From UBA2199 sp964628035 (GTDB taxonomy: Bacteria; Acidobacteriota; Aminicenantia; UBA2199), in assembly GCA_964628035.1 (NCBI GenBank), contig CAZVPI010000001.1, positions 310,001 through 374,000 of the forward strand: a stretch of 64,000 nucleotides of DNA. Reading direction: 5' to 3'. A program made the position numbers and the translations under genes. A model generated the notes under the pieces. That model had not been told where the DNA came from and made no database searches. It saw nothing but the letters and a program-made list of their open reading frames with translations. Positions 47,143 to 54,734 of the stretch are shown one piece after another (positions within the stretch are counted from its first letter, which is position 1; every line of letters starts with the position of its first letter).

Positions 47143-47396
47143 GTTCCGGCGCGGCGGAAGGGCCAGTGCCAGTGGTGGTGTTAGGAAACGCAATAGGCCG
47201 ATTTCTATTTGAAGAAATAAAAAATGCATGATTGTTGCCGGTTTCTGGCAAATAATCTCTAATGTTTCAAGGGAAAAGTGAAGAGCGCCTTGCTTGTTGT
47301 TCAGATATGATTTATTTTGCTGTTCCTGGCACGAACACCGACGTTGCGAGCAAAAATGCAACTTATGGCCGCAAACAGGCATCTTAAAGGGCAGAC
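47143..47396. repeat. AT-rich gap with an AGTGGT-type hexamer array
   Basis: At 47165-47185 there is AGTGCC-AGTGGT-GGTGTT, a relative of the arrays at 2212 and 24191. The rest is clearly more AT-rich than the flanking genes and contains a small inverted repeat TTGCC-N7-GGCAA (47234-47250) and a TATGAT-like box near 47310. No further gene is seen. Confidence 0.45.
47358..47385 (+). promoter_or_regulatory. Speculative ECF-type promoter of the sigma factor gene
   Basis: GCAACTT (47358-47364) and CATCTT (47380-47385) at about 15-16 bp resemble the GGAACTT/CGTCTA layout of autoregulated ECF promoters, 11 nt before the ATG. One short match; weak evidence. Confidence 0.22.
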
Positions 47397-47930
47397 ATGG
47401 ACGATGTGATCGCCAAGCTCAAGGAAGGTGACGAAGCCGCTTTCAAGCAAGTGATGGCCATGTACAAGAAGCCGATATTCAATTACCTGAGCATGCTGAC
47501 CGGCAACCGCCAACTGGCCGAGGAACTGACCCAGGACACCTTCGTCAAGGTCTATTTCAAGGCCCGCACCCTGCAATGCGACGACGCCCGCGCCGCAAGG
47601 TCCTGGATCTACACCATCGCCACCAACCTGGCGCGCAGCGAGTTCCGCAAGCGGAGGCTGCGCCGGGTCTTTTCCCTCTCGGACCTGGGCGAGGGACAGG
47701 CGTCCTACAACCCCGACATCGAGAGCAAGCTGCTGGCCGAGCAGCTGCTGGCCCAGGTGCCCGACAAGTGGCGCGTGCCCCTGGTCATGAAGGAGATGGA
47801 CAACTTCTCCTTCGAGGAGATCGCCCGCATGCTGAACAAGCCCATCGGCACGGTCAAGTCGATGGTTTTTCGCGGCAAGGACCACTTGAAGAAGCAGTTT
47901 CTCGACGCCGAAGGAGCATCCCATGCGTGA
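47397..47930 (+). CDS. ECF-type RNA polymerase sigma factor
   Basis: The 177-residue product has region 2 (about 10-85, GDEAAFKQVMAMYKKPIFNYLSMLTGNRQLAEELTQDTFVKVYF plus ARSWIYTIATNLARSEFRKRR) and region 4 (about 115-170, LLAQVPDKWRVPLVMKEMDNFSFEEIARMLNKPIGTVKSMVFRGKDHLKKQF), with no region 3. It should direct RNA polymerase to envelope or stress genes. The next gene overlaps by 8 nt and encodes a small membrane protein, a likely anti-sigma partner. Confidence 0.93.
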   Translation: MDDVIAKLKEGDEAAFKQVMAMYKKPIFNYLSMLTGNRQLAEELTQDTFVKVYFKARTLQCDDARAARSWIYTIATNLARSEFRKRRLRRVFSLSDLGEGQASYNPDIESKLLAEQLLAQVPDKWRVPLVMKEMDNFSFEEIARMLNKPIGTVKSMVFRGKDHLKKQFLDAEGASHA

Positions 47931-48264
47931 TTGGCAGGATATTTTGACGGCGACCGGCGCCGACGCCGGTCCCGGGGACGATTTCGAGTCGCGGGTCTTC
48001 GCCAAGATCCGCAGGAAAAAGCTGCAGCGCAAGGCCGGGCTGGCCGCGGCGGCCACCCTGGGCACCGTCGCCGTGGCGCTGCTGGCCCTGTTCCAGCCCT
48101 TCGGGCCAAGGGCCGGGGGCGGCGCGCTGACCGCCGGCAAAGTCGAGGTGCCGGTGAGCGAGCACCTCTATTTCTCCACCTCCGACAGCCGCACCCGCTA
48201 CACGCTGCAGCCGGTGGCGTTCCAGGACGGGGTCGCGCCGCAGGCCGTTGTGAACCAGATCTAG
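47923..48264 (+). CDS. Small single-pass membrane protein, candidate anti-sigma factor
   Basis: The 113-residue product has a 35-residue basic cytoplasmic part (FESRVFAKIRRKKLQRK), one membrane helix (AGLAAAATLGTVAVALLALF) and a 50-residue periplasmic tail. It has no zinc anti-sigma HxxxCxxC motif and no recognised domain. Overlap with the sigma gene and the topology make an anti-sigma role likely, but this is inference. Confidence 0.7.
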   Translation: MRDWQDILTATGADAGPGDDFESRVFAKIRRKKLQRKAGLAAAATLGTVAVALLALFQPFGPRAGGGALTAGKVEVPVSEHLYFSTSDSRTRYTLQPVAFQDGVAPQAVVNQI

Positions 48265-48274
48265 GGAGACGACG

Positions 48275-50002
48275 ATGAAAAAAGCGTTGTTCATTCTCCT
48301 GCTGCTGGTGCTGGTCTTTTCCATGCCCGCCCGCGGCGAAAGCGACGAGGGGGGCGTCCGCGCCGTGCTCGAGCGCGTCTCGCCCTCGCTGGTGAAGGTG
48401 GTCGCCGAGAACGGCCGCAAGTACGTGGCCTCCGGGGTCGCCCTGGGCAACGGGCTGGTGGTCACGTCGGCCCAGGTCGTCCGGATGCCGTTCGCCAAGC
48501 TGGCGGTGGAGACCACCAGGGGCGAGACGATCGCGGCCATGGTCGCCGGCCAGGACGAGCGCCTGGGGCTGACCCTGCTGCGCCTGAAAAAGGGGGACCT
48601 GCCGACCCTGCCCCCTGCCGCCGCGGCCGATGTCGGCTCCTGGGTGGCGCTGGTCGGCCTCTTTTACGAGACCTTCCCGGCCGTCACCCAGGGCATCGTC
48701 TCCAGCAGCAACGAGAACGAGCTGATCCTGAACGCCCCGGTGGCGCCCGGCTCGGCCGGCGGGGCGGTGGTCAACAAGAAGGGCGAGCTGCTGGGGGTCA
48801 TCCGCGGCAGCGTCGGCTTCTCGTTCTCCCCCGACCTGACCTTCAAGGACCAGTCGGCATCGATCGTGGTCAAGGGCAGCCGCAGCCAGGGCCAGAGCCT
48901 GTGCTACGCCATCCCCGCCGGGCGGGTGCTGCTCACCGCCAAGAAACTGAAGGCCGCGGGCAAGATCGCCCCGGCCTGGATGGGGGTCATTTTCGTCGAG
49001 AGCACCAATGTCGTGCAGGGCACCTACGAGGGCTCGCCGGCGGCCAAGGCCGGGATCACCGGCAACGACCGCATCGTCAGGCTCGCCGGCCGGGACGTCG
49101 CCGACTGGAAAGACATCGTCTCCGCCCTGGCCTCCCATTTCGCCGGCGACAAGGTCGACGTCCTGGTCGAGCGCAACGGCAAGAACCTGGGGCTGCAGGT
49201 GGTCCTGGGCGACCGCGCCCTCATGGCGCCCCCCGAACCGCCCAAGCCCCCCGCGGCCCCCGAGATCGCCGACATCCCCGAGCTGGCCAGGCGCATCGCC
49301 GAACTGTCCGACCTGACCGAGCTCGACCCGGCCCTGCCGCGGCAGCGCCACTATGTGATCGAGTACGCCGGCAGCCGCGTGCTGGGGGTCGACGTGATGG
49401 AGATCACCCCCGACCTGGGCCGCAAGTTCTCGGTCCAGGAGGGCTACGGGCTGCTGGTTTCCAAGGTCTTCCAGGGCTCGGCCGCCGCCAAGGCGGGCTT
49501 GGGCGCCGGCGACGTCCTGGTCAGCGCGGACGGCAAGCCGCTGCGCAACGTGGCCGACCTGCGCCGCGCCCTCGACTCCCTGAAGGACAAGCAGGCGGTG
49601 CTCCTCGCCCTCTACCGCGACGGCCGGCGGCGCAAGTTCTCCATCGTCCCCGACAAGGGCGAAAAGCGGACGCTGGACATCCGCTCCTACCTGCAGAAGA
49701 TGGAGTCCATGCAGGACAACCTCGGCTACGAGGCCAAGATCCTGCTCGAGGAGGAGATCCGCAAGCTGAAGCAGGCCGAGGGCCGGGAGCATGCCGAGGA
49801 GCGGGAGCGGAAGCTGCTCGCCCTGAGGAAGGCCCGCGAGCAGAACCTGAAGCTGACCCGCGAGCTCGAGAGGCTGCGGGCCGAGAAGGAGAAGCTCGCC
49901 GACCCGGCGCAAAAGGAGTATTCCCTGAAGCTGAAGCAGGTTCAGGAGGAGCTGCGCCGCCTCGAGGAGATGATCAAGGCCGAGGAGAAGAAGGGCGAGT
50001 AA
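48275..50002 (+). CDS. HtrA/DegP-like protein with a degenerate protease domain, two PDZ domains and a coiled coil
   Basis: The 575-residue product has a signal peptide (KKALFILLLLVLVFSMPARG) and a trypsin-like fold (about 30-200). The catalytic triad appears lost. TSAQVV has Gln67 where HtrA has His; the Asp of TDLAVL is Gly98 in RLGLTLL; GNSGG is GSAGG with Ala161 in place of Ser. PDZ1 (about 220-305, AWMGVIFVES...GSPAAKAGITGNDRIV) and PDZ2 (about 350-465, GSAAAKAGLGAGDVLVSADG) follow, then a charged coiled coil to the end. GGGAGACGACG precedes the ATG. It lies 10 nt after the candidate anti-sigma gene, so it may sense envelope stress rather than cut. Confidence 0.85.
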   Translation: MKKALFILLLLVLVFSMPARGESDEGGVRAVLERVSPSLVKVVAENGRKYVASGVALGNGLVVTSAQVVRMPFAKLAVETTRGETIAAMVAGQDERLGLTLLRLKKGDLPTLPPAAAADVGSWVALVGLFYETFPAVTQGIVSSSNENELILNAPVAPGSAGGAVVNKKGELLGVIRGSVGFSFSPDLTFKDQSASIVVKGSRSQGQSLCYAIPAGRVLLTAKKLKAAGKIAPAWMGVIFVESTNVVQGTYEGSPAAKAGITGNDRIVRLAGRDVADWKDIVSALASHFAGDKVDVLVERNGKNLGLQVVLGDRALMAPPEPPKPPAAPEIADIPELARRIAELSDLTELDPALPRQRHYVIEYAGSRVLGVDVMEITPDLGRKFSVQEGYGLLVSKVFQGSAAAKAGLGAGDVLVSADGKPLRNVADLRRALDSLKDKQAVLLALYRDGRRRKFSIVPDKGEKRTLDIRSYLQKMESMQDNLGYEAKILLEEEIRKLKQAEGREHAEERERKLLALRKAREQNLKLTRELERLRAEKEKLADPAQKEYSLKLKQVQEELRRLEEMIKAEEKKGE

Positions 50003-50212
50003 GCAAACGAACTCTTCGTGTCGGCGACCGTGTCCGTGTCAGCAAAGCCCGGAAGATGAATCGAAAGAGCTTCAAGTTATGGTGATCGCAGCGAACACGT
50101 GGAAGCCTCTCTTTTCACTTTCTCCTTTTGCCTTTTTTATGTCAGTGAAAGAAAGTCCCGGGGTGCTCCTGCGGACACTATCACAGAGAGATCGTTTTGG
50201 TCGCGGGCTGGG
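50003..50212. repeat. Convergent gap with GTGTCC hexamers and TTTTGCC heptamers
   Basis: At 50009-50046 GAACTCTTCGTG runs into GTGTCC/GTGTCA hexamers and ends in AGCAAAG, closely matching 35140-35171. At 50108-50141 there are TTTTCAC/TTTCTCC/TTTTGCC heptamers. No gene or clear terminator. Confidence 0.55.
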
Positions 50213-51145
50213 CTAGCGGAGCAGCGACTCGGCCAGGCGCAGGGAGGCGCGCATGCTGCCCGGCTCGGCGATCCCCTTGCCGGCGATGTCGAAGGCCGTG
50301 CCGTGCACCGGCGAGGTGCGGACGAAGGGCAGCCCCAGGGTGAGCTGGACGCCGTCGCCGGCGTGGAGCAGCTTGAAGGGGATCAGCCCCTGGTCGTGGC
50401 TCCAGGCGACGACCACCGCCCCCTTCAGCGACCGGGCCTTGGCGAAGACGACGTCCGGGGGAAAGAGGCCGGCCACCTGCACCTCGTTGCGCAGGTCGCC
50501 CACGGCGGGCAGGATCGTCTCCAGCTCCTCGCTCCCCAGGCGGCCGCTTTCGCCGGCGTGGGGGTTTAGGCCGCTGAACAGGTAGGTGAACTCGCGGCCG
50601 AACAGCCGGCGCAGCTCGCGGTCGAGGCGGCGCACGAAGGCAACGATGGCGCCGCGCTCCAGGCAGGGGAACATCTCGCGCAGGGGGAGGTGGTGGGTGA
50701 ACAGGGCCACCTTCAGGCCGGGCGACCAGAAGAACATGATCGGCGGCTCGGCGGCGCCGGCGGCGAAGAAATCGGTGTGGCCGCGATAGGGGGCGCCGGC
50801 GGCCAGCCAGCGCTCCTTGCTGACCGGGCCCGTGACCAGGGCCTGCGCCCGGCCCGCGCGCGCCAGCTCGGCGGCCGTACGCACCCAGAGGAACGAGGGG
50901 TCGCCGTCGCCCTCCACCTCCAGCAGCGCCCGCTCGCCGCGGCCGATCTCGCCCGCGTCGCGGAGGATGCGCAGGCCGGGGGCCGGGAAATGGCGGCGGT
51001 CGCCGACGACCAGCAGCGAAACCTCCCCGGAGCAGGCGTCGAGGCTCTTGGCGACGACCTCGGGGCCGATCCCCAGCGGGTCGCCGAGGGTGACGGCGAT
51101 GACCTTATCGGCCGGCGGCGGGCTCTTCGCGCTTGGGTTCGGCAA
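50213..51145 (-). CDS. pdxA: 4-hydroxythreonine-4-phosphate dehydrogenase
   Basis: PdxA works in the deoxyxylulose-5-phosphate-dependent pathway to pyridoxal phosphate. The 310-residue product has IAVTLGDPLGIGPEVVAKSL, VTGPVSKERWLAAGAPYRGHTDFFA (metal His), LFTHHLPLREM, GLNPHAGESGRLGSEE (metal His) and AWSHDQGLIPFKLLHAGDGVQLTLGLPFVRTSPVHGTAFDIAGKG. The TTG at 51145 overlaps the hfq-like gene by 41 nt. The family usually starts a few residues before IAVTLGDP, so the exact start is uncertain. Confidence 0.93.
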   Translation of the reverse strand: MPNPSAKSPPPADKVIAVTLGDPLGIGPEVVAKSLDACSGEVSLLVVGDRRHFPAPGLRILRDAGEIGRGERALLEVEGDGDPSFLWVRTAAELARAGRAQALVTGPVSKERWLAAGAPYRGHTDFFAAGAAEPPIMFFWSPGLKVALFTHHLPLREMFPCLERGAIVAFVRRLDRELRRLFGREFTYLFSGLNPHAGESGRLGSEELETILPAVGDLRNEVQVAGLFPPDVVFAKARSLKGAVVVAWSHDQGLIPFKLLHAGDGVQLTLGLPFVRTSPVHGTAFDIAGKGIAEPGSMRASLRLAESLLR

Positions 51146-51431
51146 AGTCGGGGTTCTTGTAGATGTACTTGATCTGCGACTTGAAAACGATCAGGGCGCT
51201 GCCGTCGGCCTTCTTGACCTTCAGGCACTTCTCGTCGTACCAGTCGAGGATGCCCTTGAGCACGTCGCCGCTCAGCAGCTCGAACACCAGCTGGGTGCGG
51301 TTGTTCATCTGCTTGATGTAGTAGTAGTTCTCGGCATGGGTCTTGTAGGGCGGCGGCGGCTTGCGCTTCTGGTCCTGGCTGGACTTCTGCTTTATTTCCT
51401 TGAAATTCGGCTTGATCAATTTTCTGATCAT
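51105..51431 (-). CDS. Hfq-like Sm-fold RNA-binding protein
   Basis: The 108-residue product has a basic N-terminal tail (to about residue 40) and an Sm-like beta-barrel: YYYIKQMNNRTQLVFELLSGDVLKGILDWYDEKCLKVKKADG, then ALIVFKSQIKYIYKNPD. The pattern (VFELLSGDVLKGIL for Sm1, ALIVFKSQIKYI for Sm2 YKHAIS) is that of divergent Hfq, the RNA chaperone for small-RNA regulation. The extension lies at the N-terminus. ATG 51431 has GAGGAG 6 nt upstream; an ATG at 51461 sits inside the -10 box and is rejected. It is co-transcribed with pdxA. Confidence 0.72.
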   Translation of the reverse strand: MIRKLIKPNFKEIKQKSSQDQKRKPPPPYKTHAENYYYIKQMNNRTQLVFELLSGDVLKGILDWYDEKCLKVKKADGSALIVFKSQIKYIYKNPDFAEPKREEPAAGR

Positions 51432-51459
51432 CGGTGCTCCTCGGCCCAGGGTTGAAGCC

Positions 51460-51487
51460 ATTATAATTCAACGGCGGGAAATGTCAA
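51460..51487 (-). promoter_or_regulatory. Promoter of the hfq-like/pdxA unit
   Basis: TTGACA (51487-51482), 16 bp, TATAAT (51465-51460), both hexamers perfect. A leader of about 20 nt carries GAGGAG. Confidence 0.8.
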
Positions 51488-51498
51488 ACCCCGCGCGC

Positions 51499-52467
51499 TC
51501 AGCCCTGCTCGCGGACGAACTCACGCGTCCCGCCGTCGGGGACGCGTGCGTTCTTCAGGAAGACGAAGGGGCCGATGACGCAGCCGCGGCCGACGCGGGT
51601 GCCGGCGGCCAGGTAGGCGTGGGGGCCGATCACCGTGTCGGGGCCGATCTCCACGCCGTGCTCGATGGTCACCGTCTCCGGACCCAGGATGGTCACGCCG
51701 CCCTCCAGCATCAGGCGTTCCTGGATGCGGCGGTTGAACTCCGCCTGGGCCCGCTGCAGGTCGCGGCGGTCGTTGATGCCGATGGCCACGCGGAAGTCGT
51801 CGGCGGCCAGCGCCTCCGCCTCCAGGCCGTGGCGGCGCAGGATGGCGACGATGTCGGTCAGGTAGTACTCACGCTTGGCGTTGTCGCAGCCGATCTCGGA
51901 GAGCAGGGGCAGGACGCGCGGCCAGTCGAACAGGTAGATCGAGGCGTTCACCTCGCGGATGGCCCGCTCCCCGTCCGTGGCGTCCTTCTCCTCCACGATG
52001 CGCTCGACCCGCCCCCGGGCGTCGCGGACGATGCGGCCGAAGGGGGGGATGTCGCCGGGGAAGACGGCGCTGAGCAGGGTGCAGGCCGGACGCAGCTGGC
52101 GGTGGCGGTCGATGAGCCGTTGCAGCTCGGCGGCGGTGACATAGGGGTTGTCGCCCACCAAAACCAGCAGCAAGCCGTCGTGGCCGGCGACCCGGCCTGC
52201 GGCGCTGAGCAGGGCGTGGGCCGTGCCCAGCGGCGGGTCCTGGCTGGCGTAAGCGAAGCCCCTGCCCAGCGCTTGCTCGAGCTGGGCGCGGTTGTCGCCC
52301 GCGACGATGACGATGTCGCTTGCGGCCAGCCCGCATTCGCCCAGGGCGTCGAGCAGGTAGCGGATCAGCTCGCGGCCCAGAATGGGGTGCAGCACCTTGG
52401 AGAGGGCGGAGCGCATGCGCGTCGACTTGCCGGCGGCCAGGACCACGGCCTTGATCGAGTCAGCCAT
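51499..52467 (-). CDS. GlmU-like UDP-N-acetylglucosamine pyrophosphorylase lacking the full acetyltransferase domain
   Basis: The 322-residue product begins AVVLAAGKSTRMRSALSKVLHPILG (LxxGxGTxM-type signature), with QDPPLGTAHALLSA, LVGDNPYVTAAEL, FGRIVRDARGRVERIVEEKDA, EVNASIYLFDW and NAKREYYLTDIVAILRRHG: the uridyltransferase half of GlmU. The C-terminal left-handed beta-helix stops after about two turns (ILGPETVTIEHGVEIGPDTVIGPHAYLAAGTRVG), whereas GlmU continues to about 450 residues with the acetyltransferase site. Acetylation of glucosamine-1-P must then be done elsewhere, or the substrate differs. Leaderless promoter 6 nt upstream. Confidence 0.85.
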   Translation of the reverse strand: MADSIKAVVLAAGKSTRMRSALSKVLHPILGRELIRYLLDALGECGLAASDIVIVAGDNRAQLEQALGRGFAYASQDPPLGTAHALLSAAGRVAGHDGLLLVLVGDNPYVTAAELQRLIDRHRQLRPACTLLSAVFPGDIPPFGRIVRDARGRVERIVEEKDATDGERAIREVNASIYLFDWPRVLPLLSEIGCDNAKREYYLTDIVAILRRHGLEAEALAADDFRVAIGINDRRDLQRAQAEFNRRIQERLMLEGGVTILGPETVTIEHGVEIGPDTVIGPHAYLAAGTRVGRGCVIGPFVFLKNARVPDGGTREFVREQG

Positions 52468-52473
52468 GGCCGC

Positions 52474-52502
52474 ATTCTACGGGTTCCCCGGCCCCAAGTC
52501 AA
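52474..52502 (-). promoter_or_regulatory. Promoter of the GlmU-like gene, leaderless geometry
   Basis: TTGACT (52502-52497), 17 bp, TAGAAT (52479-52474), then 6 nt to the ATG at 52467. Confidence 0.75.
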
Positions 52503-52543
52503 CGCGGGTGGGACGGGCCGAGACCCCAGCGTCCGGGCTGTGC

Positions 52544-52549
52544 TATAAT
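52544..52549 (+). promoter_or_regulatory. waaA -10 box, leaderless spacing
   Basis: Perfect TATAAT followed by 5 nt and the ATG at 52555. The -35 position has no good match. Confidence 0.5.
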
Positions 52550-52554
52550 GGGCC

Positions 52555-53799
52555 ATGCTCGCGCTCGACCTGCTCTACTTCCTGCTGCTGCTGGTCGCCT
52601 GGCCCTTCTGGCTCAAGTACCTGCTGAAGCCCTCCTACCGGCCGTTGCTGAAGGAGCGGCTGCGCCCCGGCCCGGAGCTGGACGGCCCCCCCCCGGTCTG
52701 GATCCACGCCGTCTCGGTGGGCGAGGTGCGCAGCCTGAAGTCTCTGGTAGCGGCCCTGCAGGCGGCGGGGCGCCGCGTCGTCCTCTCGGTCACCACCCCG
52801 GCCGGCTACGCCTTCGCCCGCGGCGTCTTCCCCGACCTGCAGGTGTTCCTGGCGCCGCTCGACCTCTCCTTCGTGGTGCGGCGCTTCATCGGCCGCCTGC
52901 GACCGCGGCTGATGGTGTTCAACGAGCTCGAGCTCTGGCCCAACTGGATCGCGCTGCTGCGCAAGAACCGCGTCCCCATGCTGCTGATCAACGGCCGCGT
53001 CTCGCCAGCGGCCTTCCGCCGCTACCGCCTCTTTTCGTTCATCCTGCGGCCGTTCTTCCGCAGCATCGACCGCATCCTGGTGCAGAACGACCTGTACCGC
53101 CGGCGCTTCCTGGGCCTGGGCATCATGGCCGGACGCATTGCCGTCTGCGGCAACATCAAGGCCGACGAGGCCGAGGCCGGCCTGGCGGCCCTGCCGCCCC
53201 CCGGCGAGGTGCGCCGGCAGCTGGGGATCGAAACCGCATCGCCGCTGGCGGTCCTGGCCAGCAGCCACCCCGAGGACGAGGAGGTCTTCATCCCCGCCAT
53301 CCCGGCGCGCGCCGGCGAATTCCGCTTCGTCATCGTCCCGCGCCACGTCGAGCGCGCCGTTGCCATCTGCGCCCGCCTCGAGCGCGAGGGGCTGGCCCAT
53401 GAGCTCTTCAGCCGCCGCGGCATGGGCGGAGCCCCCGGCGCCGTCCTGGTCTACGACCGCATGGGCTTCCTGTTCCCGCTCATGAGCGCCGCCGACGTCG
53501 TGTTCATGGGCGGCACCTTCGCCGCCGAAACCGGCGGCCACAACCTCTACGAGCCGGCGGCGCTGGGCAAGGTGATCGTGGGCGGCCCGCACACCGAAAA
53601 CTTCCCCGACATCGGCCGCGAGTTGCGCGAGCGCGGCGCCTACCGCCAGGTGCGCGACAGCCGCGAATGGGCCGCCTTCCTGGGGGGGTTTTCCGGCCTC
53701 GACCGCGGGAGGATCGCCGCCGCCGCCCGCGCGGCGGTGGCCGCGCGCAAGGGTTCCCTGGCATGCACGCTGAAGCACATCGAGAGCCTCCTCGCCTGA
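52555..53799 (+). CDS. waaA: 3-deoxy-D-manno-octulosonic acid (Kdo) transferase
   Basis: WaaA adds Kdo to lipid IVA at the inner membrane. The 414-residue product has an N-terminal anchor (LDLLYFLLLLVAWPFWLKYLL), VWIHAVSVGEVRSLKSLVAAL, LSVTTPAGYAFARG, PRLMVFNELELWPNWIALL, the second Rossmann half with LASSHPEDEEVFIPAI and IVPRHVERA, and FMGGTFAAETGGHNLYEPAALGKVIVGGPHTENF. It overlaps lpxK by 37 nt and heads a lipid A gene set. Confidence 0.95.
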   Translation: MLALDLLYFLLLLVAWPFWLKYLLKPSYRPLLKERLRPGPELDGPPPVWIHAVSVGEVRSLKSLVAALQAAGRRVVLSVTTPAGYAFARGVFPDLQVFLAPLDLSFVVRRFIGRLRPRLMVFNELELWPNWIALLRKNRVPMLLINGRVSPAAFRRYRLFSFILRPFFRSIDRILVQNDLYRRRFLGLGIMAGRIAVCGNIKADEAEAGLAALPPPGEVRRQLGIETASPLAVLASSHPEDEEVFIPAIPARAGEFRFVIVPRHVERAVAICARLEREGLAHELFSRRGMGGAPGAVLVYDRMGFLFPLMSAADVVFMGGTFAAETGGHNLYEPAALGKVIVGGPHTENFPDIGRELRERGAYRQVRDSREWAAFLGGFSGLDRGRIAAAARAAVAARKGSLACTLKHIESLLA

Positions 53800-54734
53800 G
53801 CCGGCTGCTGCTCGACCCGCTCTCGCTGCTGTACAAGTCCGGCGCCGCGCTGGCCCTCCTCGGCCGGGGGCTGCGCCCGCGCTCTTTCCCCGGCCTGTTC
53901 GTCATTTCCGTGGACGGCCTCTCGTTCGGCGGCTCGGGCAAGACCCCCCTGGTCATGGCCATCGGCGCCGCCCTGGAGGCGCGCGGCCGCCGCTTCGCCG
54001 TCGTCAGCCGCGGCTACCGCTCGCGCGGCGAAAAAGAGGGGCTGCTGGTGCAGGCCGGCCATGACAGCGCCGCCGCAGGCGACGAGCCGCTGATGATCAA
54101 GCAACGCTTTCCGGGCCAGGACGTGTTCGTCGGCCGCGACCGCCTGCGCTCGCTGCGGCAGGCCGAGGCCCGCGGCAACCGCTTCGCCCTGCTCGACGAC
54201 GGCTTCCAGTCCACCCATATCCGCAAGGACTTCAGCGTCATGCTGGTCAACCCCGACCAGCCTTATTTCTATCTCCGCCACTTCCGCTTTCTGGCGCGCC
54301 GCGACCGCCGCCTCCTCGCCTACCGCCGGGCCCGCCGCCCCTTCCCGGGCAGCGACGGCTGGTACGATTTCGCTTTCAGCGGCCTGTACGACGCGGAGGG
54401 CCGGGCGCGGGACGTCGGCCGCGAGCCCATCGTCGCCTTCTCGGCCCTGGGCGACAACCAGCGCTTCGCCGGCGACCTGGCGCGCTTCAACCTGGCCGCC
54501 TTCGTCCCCTTTCCCGACCACCACGCCTTCGGCGCCGCCGACCTGGCCCAACTGGAGGCGCTGCGCGTTGCCAAGGGGGCCGCCTGGCTCGTCTGCAGCG
54601 AAAAGGACTTCGCCAAGGCCCGGCCGCTGGCCGGCGCCGGCCTGCCTTTATTGCTGGCGCGAAATGAGATACAATTGCCCCAGGACCTGATCCCGCAGAT
54701 CCTCGCCCATGCAGAAGAAAAAGGCTTCCTGTAG
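53763..54734 (+). CDS. lpxK: Tetraacyldisaccharide 4'-kinase
   Basis: LpxK phosphorylates the lipid A disaccharide. The 323-residue product has the N-terminal helix LLLDPLSLLYKSGAALALLGRGLRPR, the P-loop SVDGLSFGGSGKTPLVMAIGAAL, AVVSRGYRSRG, GDEPLMIKQRF, ALLDDGFQSTHIRKDFSVMLV and AFVPFPDHHAFGAADL, then VCSEKDFAK. ATG 53763 lies inside waaA and has no clear ribosome site; a start a little downstream is possible, since the family N-terminus begins about 13 residues later. Confidence 0.93.
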   Translation: MHAEAHREPPRLSRLLLDPLSLLYKSGAALALLGRGLRPRSFPGLFVISVDGLSFGGSGKTPLVMAIGAALEARGRRFAVVSRGYRSRGEKEGLLVQAGHDSAAAGDEPLMIKQRFPGQDVFVGRDRLRSLRQAEARGNRFALLDDGFQSTHIRKDFSVMLVNPDQPYFYLRHFRFLARRDRRLLAYRRARRPFPGSDGWYDFAFSGLYDAEGRARDVGREPIVAFSALGDNQRFAGDLARFNLAAFVPFPDHHAFGAADLAQLEALRVAKGAAWLVCSEKDFAKARPLAGAGLPLLLARNEIQLPQDLIPQILAHAEEKGFL

